Positions 1 to 9,073 are shown, counted from the first letter of the stretch. The stretch: 64,000 bases of DNA from Janthinobacterium agaricidamnosum (GCF_003667705.1 NZ_CP033019.1:3162001-3226000); one strand, 5' to 3'. Numbers and translations are program-made. The notes: a model not told the origin generated them from the letters alone.

Positions 1-1
1 C

Positions 2-439
2 TCGGTGGATGGCATATTCTTGGCTGAAACGTTCGGCCAGGTCGGCCAGGGTGACGGCGCCGAAGCGCCGGATCAGCAGCGCCTCGGCTTCATCGAAGGC
101 GCCGGCCAGCGACTGGTTGACCACCTGCTCCACCAGGCAGCCCGGCTGGTCGACGCGGTTGCCCATGGCGAAGATGGTGGGCGAACCGACGGCCACGTAG
201 ATGTCTTGCAGGGTCACCCTGTGCAGGTCGCAGACGATGCGCCAGCCGCCGCCATGCCCCTTGCCCGAGGCCACGTAGCCGCGCTCGCGCAAGCCGGCCA
301 TCACACGCCGCACCAGCACGGGGTTGGTGTCCAGGCAGCCGGCGAGTTCCTCGGACGTCATCGGGCGTCCCGCGTGGGCCATGTGCAGCAGCACATGGAG
401 GATCGATGATAGTTTGCTGTCGCGTCTCATGTAACTCAT
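2..439 (-). CDS. Rrf2-family transcriptional regulator (3' end missing)
   Basis: The reading frame runs off the left edge without a stop, so about 146 residues are visible. The N-terminus (MRRDSKLS followed by a winged helix with a GKGHGGGW wing around residues 50-57) is the Rrf2 DNA-binding fold. I see only one cysteine (PGC) in the region where iron-sulfur members such as IscR or NsrR carry three, so this looks like a cluster-free YwnA-like member. Two in-frame ATGs (439 and 430) are possible; the second matches the usual family start and neither has a good ribosome site. A TGCAA-N5-TTGCA box lies just upstream and is likely bound by this protein or a co-regulator. Confidence 0.8.
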   Translation of the reverse strand, partial: MSYMRRDSKLSSILHVLLHMAHAGRPMTSEELAGCLDTNPVLVRRVMAGLRERGYVASGKGHGGGWRIVCDLHRVTLQDIYVAVGSPTIFAMGNRVDQPGCLVEQVVNQSLAGAFDEAEALLIRRFGAVTLADLAERFSQEYAIHR

Positions 440-458
440 GATAGTACATAAGTTCCGC

Positions 459-478
459 ATATGCAAACGAGTTGCAAA
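459..478. promoter_or_regulatory. TGCAA-N5-TTGCA operator-like box
   Basis: ATATGCAA, a 5-base spacer, then TTGCAAA, about 30 bases before the Rrf2 gene start. Nearly the same box (one spacer base and the outer arm differ) occurs upstream of folE2 at 33696-33716. Autoregulation by the Rrf2 protein is inference. Confidence 0.5.
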
Positions 479-491
479 AAATCTGCGCAAG

Positions 492-524
492 AAAAAGGGG
501 TCAGACCCTGTCGGGTCTGACCCC
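492..524 (-). terminator. Rho-independent terminator of the dehydrogenase operon
   Basis: Two perfect 12-base arms (497-508 and 513-524, core GGGGTCAGACCC) flank a 4-base loop. On the minus strand the hairpin is followed by a five-T run at 492-496. It lies 24 bases past the cytochrome stop codon. Confidence 0.8.
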
Positions 525-547
525 AGCCTTTGCTTCAGGGGGATTTT

Positions 548-1957
548 TTAAGCTGCTGATGTTTCCTTGCGCCGCCGTCCCCGCCACCACAGCAGCAAGG
601 CCAGCAGCACCAGCACGGCGACGATGATGGCGGCGCGGGCCAGGCCGATCAGGTTCGAGGCAGGACCGCCATTGCGCAGGGTCGTCACCTGTTCCGCCGT
701 CACCTTCACGTCAGGATTGCCGTACATCTTTTGCACGTAATTGCCGAGGGTGACGATCTGCTCGTCCGACAGGGTCTGGCGGAAGGCTGGCATCAGGTGT
801 CCCGCAATATGATTACCCTTGCCATCCTGCCGCTCCACCCCATCGAGGATCGCCATCACCAGGTTGTTGCTGTTGCTGCGGCCCGTTACCGAGTTGTGGA
901 ACAAGGGCGGCAAGCTGCCGTCGAAACTGCCCTCGCCCTTCGCATGGTGGCAGCTGGCGCACTGCGCATCGTACAGCTGCGCACCCGACATCCTGTTCAG
1001 GTTTTGCGGCAGCGCCACGCCGCGGATCGCATTGAGCTCATCGCCCGCCTGGCCCCATTGCGTCACCGGTTTCGTATCCGCCTTGTCGCGGATGGCGGGT
1101 ACGCTCTTGATGTAGTGCGCGATGGCGCTCAGGTCCGCGTCGCTCAGGTGCTTCAGGCTATGGTCGATGGCTTCGGCCATCGGTCCGGCAGCCTGCCCCC
1201 GGTGCGCGGCGCGGCCCGTGCGCAGGTAGTCGACCAGGTCTTGCTGGCTCCAGCTGCCGATGCCGCTGTTGGCGTCCGAGGTGATGTTCGGCGCAAACCA
1301 GGTGCCCAGATCAAAGCCCCCCAGCTCCTTCGACAGCTGCTCGGCCATCAGCGCGTTGCGCGGCGTGTGGCAGGTGCTGCAGTGGGCCAGCCCTTGCGCC
1401 AGGTAGGCGCCGCGGTTCCACTCCATGCTCTTGGCTGGATCGGCCACGAACGGCTTCTTGTCGAGGAAGAGCCAATTCCAGCCCGCCAGCGACAGGCGGA
1501 TGTTGAACGGGAACGGCAAGTCCGTCTGTGTTGCCGGCGCCGTGTCCACCGCCGCCACGCCATGCATGAAGTAGGCGTACAGGGCGGCCGTGTCGTCATC
1601 CGTCACCCTGGCGTAGGCCGTGTAGGGCATGGCCGGGTACAGGTGCGCGCCGTCGGCCCGCACGCCATGGCGCACGGCGTCGGAAAACTGCTTGAGCGTG
1701 TAGTTGCCGATGCCGTGCGTTGTCGACGGCGTGATGTTGGTGGCGACAATGGCCCCCAACGGCGTGGCCAGGGACAGGCCGCCCGCCATCGGCTTGCCGC
1801 CCGGGACGCTGTGGCAGGCGATGCAGTCGCCCGCCGTCGCCAGGTAGCGGCCGCGCTCGATGGCCTGCACGTCGGCGCCAGGGGCGTTCGCCGCCAGCAC
1901 GGGCAAGGCCAGTGCCAGCAAGGCGGCGCCGGCCGCCATTCTGAAGGTCGCCATCAT
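548..1957 (-). CDS. Tri-haem cytochrome c subunit of membrane sugar/alcohol dehydrogenase
   Basis: Carries electrons from the flavoprotein subunit to the respiratory quinone pool at the periplasmic face. The 469-residue product has a signal peptide (about residues 1-23), three haem c motifs (CIACH 45-49, CSTCH 193-197, CASCH 333-337) and one C-terminal membrane anchor (about 437-460) followed by a basic tail. This is the layout of the cytochrome subunit of fructose, sorbitol and gluconate dehydrogenases. The start ATG at 1957 follows an AGGGAGG ribosome site and overlaps the TGA of the upstream GMC gene by 4 bases, so translation is probably coupled. Substrate cannot be told from sequence. 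Confidence 0.9.
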   Translation of the reverse strand: MMATFRMAAGAALLALALPVLAANAPGADVQAIERGRYLATAGDCIACHSVPGGKPMAGGLSLATPLGAIVATNITPSTTHGIGNYTLKQFSDAVRHGVRADGAHLYPAMPYTAYARVTDDDTAALYAYFMHGVAAVDTAPATQTDLPFPFNIRLSLAGWNWLFLDKKPFVADPAKSMEWNRGAYLAQGLAHCSTCHTPRNALMAEQLSKELGGFDLGTWFAPNITSDANSGIGSWSQQDLVDYLRTGRAAHRGQAAGPMAEAIDHSLKHLSDADLSAIAHYIKSVPAIRDKADTKPVTQWGQAGDELNAIRGVALPQNLNRMSGAQLYDAQCASCHHAKGEGSFDGSLPPLFHNSVTGRSNSNNLVMAILDGVERQDGKGNHIAGHLMPAFRQTLSDEQIVTLGNYVQKMYGNPDVKVTAEQVTTLRNGGPASNLIGLARAAIIVAVLVLLALLLWWRGRRRKETSAA

Positions 1958-3564
1958 GCTGTTCCTCCCTGTTGTTCGTCGAGGATATGCTTGACGGTGC
2001 GCAGTGCCACGGCCAGGCCGTTTTCCGTCGAATTGCAGGTGCCCGACGTGGGCAGCACGCCGGTGCTGCACAGGAACAGGTTGGCGTGATCAAACGTGCG
2101 GCCCCACTGGTCGCACACGGCCTTGGCCGGATCGGAACCCATCGACAGGGTGCCGCAGATGTGCTGGTTGTTGGCGAACACGCCTTCCTTGCTGTGGCGC
2201 AGATTGGTGCCGCCCATCAGTTTGGCGATCTGCTCGAAATCCTGCTTCGAGCGCTCGTGGCCCCGTTTTGTGTACTCGTCGATCGCAAAATGCGCCTGCG
2301 GCTTGGGGATCCCCATGGCATCCTTTTCGCTGCTGAGGGCAATGCGGTTTTCCGGGTTCGGCAGCACTTCCAGCACGTTTTTCAGGCTCATTTCGCGCGC
2401 CGAGCGGAAACGCAGCTGCTGTTCGAATTCCGCGCCAAACACGCCCTTGCCGATCAACTCCCTGGTCGCGCCATCCACGCGCGAGATGTTCGTGAAGTCC
2501 AGACGGTACGGCGAATGCTGGCTGCGGAAGTCGCCGTCGCGCATGGTGTTGATGGAATTGGGACTTTGCGGGCCCCGGCCCAGCCACAGGTCTTCATCGG
2601 CGTCGAAGGTGATCGAGGTGCTCGGGTGGTCCATCAGGTTGCGGCCCACCATGTCGCTGCTGTTCGCCAGGCCGTTCGGGTACTTGTCCGTGGCGGAAAC
2701 GAGCAGCAAGCGGGGGCTTTCGATGCCGTTGGCCGCCAGAATGAAGGTCCTGGCCGTGACCCGGTGACTTTTTTTATCCACGTCGTAGTACAAGGCCGCC
2801 GTGATGCGGCCCTGCGCGTCGTGTTCCAGCTTGTAGACGTTGGCGTTGCAGACGATCTTCACGCCCGCGTCTTCCGCCTGCTGCGCGGCGATGCCGCCGT
2901 GGTATTGCGCGTCGATGGGGCAGATCGGCTGGCAGCTGTTGTTGCCGCAGCAGGCCGGGCGGCCATCGTAGCTGACGCTGTTGCGCGCCACCGTGTTGCC
3001 GACCACCTTGAACGACGGGTCGAGGCGTTCGCGGATGCGGCGCATGGCGTACGGCTCCGTCACGGGATCCATCGGGAATGGCTGCTTGCGCGGCGAACCC
3101 GTATTCTCGGCACCCGAGACGCCCATGATCTCTTCCGCTTCCTGGTAGAACGGCTCCAGGTCTTCGTAGCTGATGGGCCAGTCGACGCCCACGCCATACA
3201 AGGTATGGATGCGGAAATCGTTCGGCACGTTGCGCCACGCCTGCGCGGCCCAGTGCCACGAGGTGCCGCCGAACTGGCGGATGTACTCTGCCGGGTACGG
3301 GTACGGGCCCGCCTGCACCAGGTAGCCGTTATCCTTCGGCTGGTAGATCGGGTGCGGCGCCGTGGCCACCGACGGATACGGCGACATCCAGTCGCTGCGG
3401 CGCGTCGTGTTGCGGAAACGGGCGACGATTTCGCCGCGCGACACGCGCGGGCCCGCTTCCAGGATCAGCACCGAGGCGCCGGCCAGCGCCAGCTTGCGCG
3501 CGGCCAGCGAGCCGATGATGCCGGAGCCGATGACGAGGTAATCGGCGGAGAGTTCTTCAGCCAT
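1954..3564 (-). CDS. FAD-dependent GMC dehydrogenase, large catalytic subunit
   Basis: Catalytic flavoprotein (536 aa) that oxidises a sugar or sugar alcohol. Residues 10-20 form the FAD-binding GxGxxG (VIGSGIIGSL). The C-terminal GMC signature is present, with the His of HICGT and the Asn of CNSTENG as the catalytic pair. Cysteines 205, 206, 211 and 215 reproduce the spacing of the cysteine group that binds a 3Fe-4S cluster in bacterial FAD-glucose and fructose dehydrogenases; this is family knowledge applied to the visible pattern. It is the middle gene of a small subunit / GMC / cytochrome operon. Fructose, sorbitol, glucose and gluconate remain candidate substrates. Confidence 0.92.
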   Translation of the reverse strand: MAEELSADYLVIGSGIIGSLAARKLALAGASVLILEAGPRVSRGEIVARFRNTTRRSDWMSPYPSVATAPHPIYQPKDNGYLVQAGPYPYPAEYIRQFGGTSWHWAAQAWRNVPNDFRIHTLYGVGVDWPISYEDLEPFYQEAEEIMGVSGAENTGSPRKQPFPMDPVTEPYAMRRIRERLDPSFKVVGNTVARNSVSYDGRPACCGNNSCQPICPIDAQYHGGIAAQQAEDAGVKIVCNANVYKLEHDAQGRITAALYYDVDKKSHRVTARTFILAANGIESPRLLLVSATDKYPNGLANSSDMVGRNLMDHPSTSITFDADEDLWLGRGPQSPNSINTMRDGDFRSQHSPYRLDFTNISRVDGATRELIGKGVFGAEFEQQLRFRSAREMSLKNVLEVLPNPENRIALSSEKDAMGIPKPQAHFAIDEYTKRGHERSKQDFEQIAKLMGGTNLRHSKEGVFANNQHICGTLSMGSDPAKAVCDQWGRTFDHANLFLCSTGVLPTSGTCNSTENGLAVALRTVKHILDEQQGGTA

Positions 3565-3573
3565 GATGGCTCC

Positions 3574-4098
3574 TTAAATTGGTTTTCTGGCCCAGCTGCC
3601 GTAGGCGCCGTAGGAATACGTGGGGGGCTTGAGCACGTCGGCCACGACGGCCGCGTTCAGCGCCTGCTCGTAGGCGACGCAGACGGCCGCCTCGCCCGTG
3701 CCGACGATGCCCAGGTACCAGGCGCTGGCGATCTGGCGCGGCAGGGCCGCCAGCGGCGACAGTGCCGGGTCGAGCGCATCGAGCGCTTCCTGCAGGCCGG
3801 CCGCCTGCAAGCCCTGCGCATTGATCAGGGCCAGCAAGGCACGCACATTCGCGGGGAAGGCAGCGTCCTGCGCCACCAACGCGTCATACAGGCGCCGGGC
3901 CAGCACGGGATCGAGCACCTGGCGCCCGACCAGCATGGCCGACACGCCCAGGAAGGCGCCCTGCTCCGCACTGGCGACCGGTTCGGCCAGCGCCCAGGGA
4001 ATCAGCGCCGCGGCCGAAGCCGACAGCAAGCCGGCCAGCACCATGCGGCGGCCGGGATTCAGGGGGCCGCGGCCCTCCTTGTTATGTGTAGCGTCCAA
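3574..4098 (-). CDS. Small (Tat-exported) subunit of the FAD sugar dehydrogenase
   Basis: Small subunit that assembles with the GMC flavoprotein and is needed for its export and stability in the family. A twin-arginine signal (GRRMVLAGLL) lies near the N-terminus and carries the folded flavoprotein partner across the membrane. I choose the TTG at 4098 because a GGGAG ribosome site sits 6 bases before it; a longer frame opens with another TTG at 4122 and the first in-frame ATG falls inside the Tat motif. About 174 residues, first gene of the operon, 9 bases before the GMC gene. Confidence 0.8.
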   Translation of the reverse strand: MDATHNKEGRGPLNPGRRMVLAGLLSASAAALIPWALAEPVASAEQGAFLGVSAMLVGRQVLDPVLARRLYDALVAQDAAFPANVRALLALINAQGLQAAGLQEALDALDPALSPLAALPRQIASAWYLGIVGTGEAAVCVAYEQALNAAVVADVLKPPTYSYGAYGSWARKPI

Positions 4099-4126
4099 TT
4101 GAAGCTCCCGTGAGTTCAGCAACCGT

Positions 4127-5293
4127 TCAGAAAGAATGCTTGAGACCGACCATCACCACCGTCTGGCCGCCGTTCGACGACGGCGTGCCGTTTTGCGAAT
4201 CGCCGACCGAGGCGACGGCGTCGACGATGGCGCCGTTCTGGCCCAGGGTCTGGCCGCGCGCCAGCTGGCGCGCTTCGATCAGGTAGATCGCCGTGCGCTT
4301 GGACAGCGCATAATTCTGTTCGAACGACAGCTGGCGGTAGCGCGCGCGGTCCGACACGCCGTTGGCGCGGCTGGCGAAGGTGTCGCTGTAGCCAGCGCTC
4401 AGGAACCACTGCGGCGTCCACTGGTAGCTGGCGATCAGGCCGGCCGTGTTGAAGATGGCCGTGTCGCGGAAGGTGGAATGGCTGCCCGCCTGGTATTGCA
4501 CGTTGCTGGCGTTGGCGCCCACCATCCACTTGCCCATCGTGTAGCGGGCGCTGGCGGCGATGAATTCGATGCTGTCGGCCGAGGCGTAGCCCTGGTTGAT
4601 GGCGGAGATGCCGAAGCTGGCCGAGGCCTTGTCGCTCCAGCCGGTGCCGTTCTCGCCATTTTTCAGTTTCAGGTAGCCGAGCGCGAATTCGGCCGGCGAG
4701 GTGCTGTACTTGACGGCGGCGCTGAAGCTGCTGCCCGCGGCATTGCCGTCGGCCGCTTCGCCAAAGCCGTATTGCGCGCTCGCTTGCAGGCCGCGCCAGG
4801 CGGGCATGCTGTAGGTGACGGAATTGCTGATGCGCACGGTCGTATCGAGGCCGTCGATATCGCCCGGGTGGGCGCCGGTGGCGCCCGTCAAGACGTTGCT
4901 CGATGCCAGGGAACCCACGAGCAGATAGTACGGCGTGTACTGGCGCCCGGCCGTCAGGCTGCCGTAGGCGTGCGATTGCAGGCCCACGTAAGCCTGGCGG
5001 TTGAACAGGGCGCTGGCCGAACTTTGCGCGCCCGTATCGCTTTCAAAGCCGTTTTCCAGCAGGAACAGCGCCTTCAGGTCGCCGCCCAGGTCTTCCACGC
5101 CCTGGAAACCGATCTTGCTGGCGGACAAGTTACCGCTGCGCATGTAGGTGTTCGAATTGCCGCCCTGGTTGCTCGCGTACGCGGTGGCCGCGTCGACCAC
5201 GCCATAGATGGTGACATTGCTTTGGGCGCAAACGTTTGCGCCGATGAGTGTGGAGACGGCCAGCGCCGCAGCGCGCATGCATGTATGGTTCAT
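4127..5293 (-). CDS. Gram-negative porin (general diffusion type)
   Basis: Outer-membrane beta-barrel pore of 388 residues. A signal peptide ends at VCAQ, the mature protein starts QSNVTIYGVVD as in betaproteobacterial trimeric porins, and it ends in Phe (GLKHSF), the outer-membrane assembly signal. The start at 5293 has an AGGGAA ribosome site. It lies 28 bases upstream of the dehydrogenase operon in the same direction and may supply its substrate or be co-transcribed with it (inference). A promoter and a perfect FNR-type box lie upstream. Confidence 0.9.
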   Translation of the reverse strand: MNHTCMRAAALAVSTLIGANVCAQSNVTIYGVVDAATAYASNQGGNSNTYMRSGNLSASKIGFQGVEDLGGDLKALFLLENGFESDTGAQSSASALFNRQAYVGLQSHAYGSLTAGRQYTPYYLLVGSLASSNVLTGATGAHPGDIDGLDTTVRISNSVTYSMPAWRGLQASAQYGFGEAADGNAAGSSFSAAVKYSTSPAEFALGYLKLKNGENGTGWSDKASASFGISAINQGYASADSIEFIAASARYTMGKWMVGANASNVQYQAGSHSTFRDTAIFNTAGLIASYQWTPQWFLSAGYSDTFASRANGVSDRARYRQLSFEQNYALSKRTAIYLIEARQLARGQTLGQNGAIVDAVASVGDSQNGTPSSNGGQTVVMVGLKHSF

Positions 5294-5382
5294 TTTTCCC
5301 TGACTTTCCTGTTTTATCTGGCGAAATACGGGCGTGGCGCCGCGTTGCCGCCCCATCAACAATGAGGCATCCGCTGTTCTTC

Positions 5383-5396
5383 TTGATTTAGATCAA
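5383..5396. promoter_or_regulatory. Perfect FNR/ANR-type box
   Basis: TTGAT-TTAG-ATCAA matches the FNR consensus TTGAT-N4-ATCAA at all ten defined positions. It lies about 90 bases before the porin start and just downstream of the predicted -10, a position that predicts repression when oxygen is low. Confidence 0.6.
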
Positions 5397-5405
5397 GTGC
5401 GCCAA

Positions 5406-5433
5406 ATTATACGCTTATTTACTCACATGTAAG
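5406..5433 (-). promoter_or_regulatory. Predicted sigma-70 promoter of the porin
   Basis: On the minus strand CTTACA (5433-5428) and TATAAT (5411-5406) are separated by 16 bases. Transcription would start near 5399, inside or next to the FNR-type box. Confidence 0.5.
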
Positions 5434-5593
5434 TGATTGACTGTAAGGCGTAGTCTTATAGCAAAACTGACAGAGGTGCGGGCACAAGCCCGGCAGGCTG
5501 CGGCAATGCACGGAACAGGCATGGGAAAAGCAGCGGCGGCGCGTGTCGAAAAACACGCGCCCGATGATGCTCAGGCAAGGAGAAGTTCGGGGC

Positions 5594-6049
5594 TCAGCGC
5601 AGGATGGCGGGCGCCACCGGCAGGGTTTCGAGGGCAATGAAGGCTTCCAGCGCGCGGCGCATGTCTTCGAATACCTGCTTGCCGTACGCTTCTTCCAGGT
5701 GGGCGTATTGCAGGTCGATCAGTTTACCCATCTGCAGCAGCAGGCTGGCGCCCGCTTCCGACAGGTGCACCTTGCGGCGGCGCTGGTCGCCTTCGAACTT
5801 GCTGCGCCCGATCAGGCCGATCTCTTCCATGCGCGCCAGGATGCCGCTCATGCTGGGACTGGAAATCTGGCAGATTTCGCACAGCTCGCGCGGTTCCAGG
5901 GTGGGGCTTTCGTTCAGCGCGCGCATGATGCGCCACTGCTGCTCCGTCACGCCGAAGTGATTGAGGATGGGGCGGAAATGCTGGAGCAGGCTGTCGCGCG
6001 CCTTCAGCAGCAGTTGCGGCATGTTCGGATAACGGATCGGTAGCTGCAA
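5594..6049 (-). CDS. hpaR: MarR-family regulator, HpaR type
   Basis: A 151-residue winged-helix regulator. The core (FGVTEQQWRIMRAL, the recognition helix region SSPSMSGILARMEEIGLI, wing DQRRRKVHL) closely follows HpaR, the repressor of homoprotocatechuate degradation. No hpa catabolic genes are in this window, so the target is unknown here. The start is a TTG at 6049 with an AAGGAG site 6 bases before it; the nearest downstream ATG is 9 codons in. A TATAAT hexamer lies at 6089-6084. Confidence 0.8.
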   Translation of the reverse strand: MQLPIRYPNMPQLLLKARDSLLQHFRPILNHFGVTEQQWRIMRALNESPTLEPRELCEICQISSPSMSGILARMEEIGLIGRSKFEGDQRRRKVHLSEAGASLLLQMGKLIDLQYAHLEEAYGKQVFEDMRRALEAFIALETLPVAPAILR

Positions 6050-6083
6050 GCGGAACTCCTTGGGTGACCGGCAAATGAGCGTC

Positions 6084-6089
6084 ATTATA
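6084..6089 (-). promoter_or_regulatory. -10 element of the HpaR-like gene
   Basis: A consensus TATAAT on the minus strand, 34 bases before the TTG start and between the exporter stop and the regulator start. Confidence 0.4.
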
Positions 6090-6135
6090 CGGCCGGCCCA
6101 GGGCAAACGGCGGACTGACAACGATGTATTTTTCG

Positions 6136-7125
6136 CTACGTCCGCCCTGCCCCACGCCCTTCTCCCCGCCCGTCTGCCCGCCCCTCTGCCTCCTCGTGCG
6201 CATGCCGCTGCACGGACCACAGCACGCCCGCCGTCAGCAGGAGCACGGCCACCCACTCCAGCGCCCGCGGCATGCGCTGCGCGTAGGCGAAGCCGTACAG
6301 CAGCGCGAACAGGGTCTCCGACAGGATCAGCTGGCCCGACAGGGTGACGGGCACCCGGCGCGACGCCAGATTCCACAGGTAGTTGCCGATCACGGAAGCG
6401 CCCAGCGCCAGCAGCAGGCACACGAGCCAGAAGCGAGGCCAGTCGCGCGCCGGAGCGCCATCGGCGCCGCCCGCCGGCTGCAGCGCCAGCATCACGGCGC
6501 CCACGACCAGCGCGATGACGCCGCTGGCCAGGCCATACAGCATGGCCCACTCCGCGGCGCTGACATGCGCATGGCGCTTGAGGAAACGGGCATTGTCGAG
6601 CGCATACCAGGTCCAGCACGCGAGCGCGCCGATGGCGCACAACACGCCGGCCAGCTTGTGCGCCAGGCTGGCGACATCCGCGCCCGCGCCGCCTGCCTGG
6701 CTGAAGATATCGACATTGATGCAGGCGATGCCTGCGGCCACCACCAGCAGCGGCAAGGCCAGGCGGCGCAAGGGCGGCGCGCCGTGGTCCTTGTGGCCGA
6801 ACAGCGTCACGCTCAGGGGCAGCAAACCGATGATCAGCGACGTGGGCGCCACGCCGGCCAGCTTGACGCCATACGCCAGCAGCAGGTAATACACGACATT
6901 GCCCGCCAGCGCCTGGCGCAGCATGGCCAGCCAGTCGCCGCGCCGCAGCCGCCGCAGCAGGGGCAGGAGGCGCGGCAGCATCAGGCCGGCCGCCAGCGCG
7001 CCGTAACAGATGTAGCGGCCCACCATCAGCTCGGCCGGAGAAAAATCCGGCAGCAAGACGGGCACAATGAAAACGGCGCCCCAGAAGGCGCCGGCCAGCA
7101 AACCAGATACGATCCCACGCCACAT
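6136..7125 (-). CDS. DMT-family (EamA) membrane transporter
   Basis: An inner-membrane protein of 329 residues with about ten hydrophobic helices arranged as two EamA repeats, as in drug/metabolite exporters. The second repeat contains the typical GNYLWNLASRR and LSETLFALLYGF motifs. The C-terminal tail is Gly/Arg-rich and probably cytoplasmic. It lies directly upstream of the HpaR-like gene on the same strand. The substrate is unknown. Confidence 0.85.
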   Translation of the reverse strand: MWRGIVSGLLAGAFWGAVFIVPVLLPDFSPAELMVGRYICYGALAAGLMLPRLLPLLRRLRRGDWLAMLRQALAGNVVYYLLLAYGVKLAGVAPTSLIIGLLPLSVTLFGHKDHGAPPLRRLALPLLVVAAGIACINVDIFSQAGGAGADVASLAHKLAGVLCAIGALACWTWYALDNARFLKRHAHVSAAEWAMLYGLASGVIALVVGAVMLALQPAGGADGAPARDWPRFWLVCLLLALGASVIGNYLWNLASRRVPVTLSGQLILSETLFALLYGFAYAQRMPRALEWVAVLLLTAGVLWSVQRHAHEEAEGRADGRGEGRGAGRT

Positions 7126-7190
7126 GCAACCACGCTCACGTCATTATTCAAGGACGCCAGTATAGGGTATGCGGCGCGAGTCGCCCGCCG

Positions 7191-9008
7191 TCAGCCCTTC
7201 GCTTTTCTCTGCTCGGGGATGAAGTGTTCGCGCACGGCCTTGGCCAGCAAGTCCGGCGGCAGCAAGCCCTGTCCCAGCAGGAAGTTGTTGAAGGCCAGGC
7301 GGTCGAATCGGTCTCCCAGCGCCAGCTCCGTTTCCGCGCGCAGCTGCAGGATGCGCGTATAGCCGTAGAAATAGCTGCCCGCCTGGCCCGGCATGTTGAA
7401 GGTGTAGCGGTCCAGCTCCTGGCGCGCCATCGGTTTCGACAGCATCACTTCGTCGGTCAGGATGCGCCCCGCCTCTTCACGCGTGACTTGTCCCAGGTTC
7501 AGCATCGGGTCGAGCATGGCGCGCGCCGCGCGCAGCATGCGGAACTGCAGCGCGATGAACTGGCCCTCGGCCGGCTCGTACGGGATCATCTCCGCTTCCG
7601 CGTACAGCGCCCAGCCTTCCACGTTGACGCTGTTGAACGCATACAGGCTGCGCGCCTGCGACACGCCCCGCTCCACCATGGCGCTGAACTGCAGTTCGTG
7701 GCCGGGACGGCCCTCGTGCGCGCTCAGGGTCCAGGCCGCGCCCGCGAAGTTGAAATCGTCATACGCCTCGCCCTTGCCGCTGGCGGCCGGATTGCTGACG
7801 GGCAGGACGAACTGGCCGTGTTCTCCCGTATTGCCGATCAGCGGAGGCGGACGCATATGCGGCGCCGGCTGGGCCGCCGATTCGGCGCTTGACGCCAGGC
7901 GCATGGTCATGGCGCGCGCAGGGATATCGACCACGCGCTGCCGGGCGATGCGTTCCTCGAGCTGGGTATTGACGCCCTTGTAGTGCGCTTCGAGCTGCGC
8001 GTTCGGGATCGAATCGCTCTTCAGCGCGCGCAGCACCTGGCGGTAGTCGCTACCGTCGACGCCCTTCAAGGCCAGCCTGGCCGCCACCACGGGCGCCAGC
8101 GCCTGCATGGCGGCGCGCGTTTCCAGGTAAGCCACCTGCGCCCGTTCCACCAGCGCGCGCGGCTCGATGTCGATGCCCACCTGCTTCAGGCGAAACGCGT
8201 ACAGCTCGGGCGCCATGCGGAAATCCGCGCGCGACAAGGGCAGCACCACCTGCTTTTCCCATGCCGCATAGTCGTTCAGCTGCTGCTCCATGGCGGCCAG
8301 CGCGGGTTCGGCACCTGCGATCTTCATGTCGGCGAACAGCTTGCGGATGCCGGCGATATACGCGGGCACGTTTTCCAGCGACTGCGCCACCTGCAGGCGC
8401 ACGGGACCGGCCAGGCCAGGCGTGCCGATTTTCTCCGTGAAGCGCGCCTTCGCCTGCTGCGTGATCGGCGTGCTGCCCGGGAACTGGCCCACATAGCGCT
8501 GCAGGCGCTCAAGCGCCTTGGCGCGGCGCGCGGCCGGGCGCTGCTCCTGCAGCAGGCTTTGCATGCTGCCAAAGACCATCTGCGGCACATCGACCCATGG
8601 CAAGGTGTATCTGGCTTCCAGCTCGGTGCCGGCGATTTCCTGGTCGACGGCGCCGATCAGAATTTCCAGGTCCTGGCGTATGCGTTCGTCGCGTTCCAGT
8701 TCCAGCTTCTGCTGCAACTGCGCGCGCGCCTTCCGCATGGCCGCCACCTGGCGCCCGGTGATGTCCGGCCCCAGGTCGGCGGCCAGGCCGTCGTACTGGG
8801 CCAGGCCCCTGTCGGACGCGTCTTCGGGCGAGAACTGCGCCTGCGCCGCCAGCACGATGGCCGCGTTGCGGTTGCTGGCCTCGACCCAGGCGGACGACGC
8901 GGAAGCCGCTGCGGAAACGGCGGGGTCGGCCGCCATGGCGGGCATGGCCAGCGCGGCTGCAAGCGCGGCGGCGAGCACGGTCTTGCACAATTGCGGAGTG
9001 ACGGACAT
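7191..9008 (-). CDS. Exported DUF885-family metallopeptidase-like protein
   Basis: A 605-residue protein with a signal peptide (cleavage after about residue 26, AMA-AD). The DUF885 signature is present: HEGRPGH at 431-437, a variant HxxxxxH zinc motif, and NVEGWALYAE at 462-471 providing the glutamate. The family is related to zinc carboxypeptidases; the substrate is unknown. The start has an AAGGAA ribosome site about 8 bases upstream. It is a single gene. Confidence 0.85.
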   Translation of the reverse strand: MSVTPQLCKTVLAAALAAALAMPAMAADPAVSAAASASSAWVEASNRNAAIVLAAQAQFSPEDASDRGLAQYDGLAADLGPDITGRQVAAMRKARAQLQQKLELERDERIRQDLEILIGAVDQEIAGTELEARYTLPWVDVPQMVFGSMQSLLQEQRPAARRAKALERLQRYVGQFPGSTPITQQAKARFTEKIGTPGLAGPVRLQVAQSLENVPAYIAGIRKLFADMKIAGAEPALAAMEQQLNDYAAWEKQVVLPLSRADFRMAPELYAFRLKQVGIDIEPRALVERAQVAYLETRAAMQALAPVVAARLALKGVDGSDYRQVLRALKSDSIPNAQLEAHYKGVNTQLEERIARQRVVDIPARAMTMRLASSAESAAQPAPHMRPPPLIGNTGEHGQFVLPVSNPAASGKGEAYDDFNFAGAAWTLSAHEGRPGHELQFSAMVERGVSQARSLYAFNSVNVEGWALYAEAEMIPYEPAEGQFIALQFRMLRAARAMLDPMLNLGQVTREEAGRILTDEVMLSKPMARQELDRYTFNMPGQAGSYFYGYTRILQLRAETELALGDRFDRLAFNNFLLGQGLLPPDLLAKAVREHFIPEQRKAKG

Positions 9009-9073
9009 CGGGGGATTCCTTCAAAGGTGAGCGATGAGCGAAGCGGCGAGTATCGGCCAGCCTCGCAGGCCTG

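Noticed and set aside
731..2089. Long plus-strand open frame opposite the cytochrome gene
   Set aside because: It is an antisense shadow of high-GC coding DNA; the minus strand carries signal peptide and haem motifs.
6124..7362. Long plus-strand frame opposite the DMT transporter
   Set aside because: Composition is Gln/Arg/His-rich as expected for an antisense frame, and the minus-strand protein has clear EamA helices.
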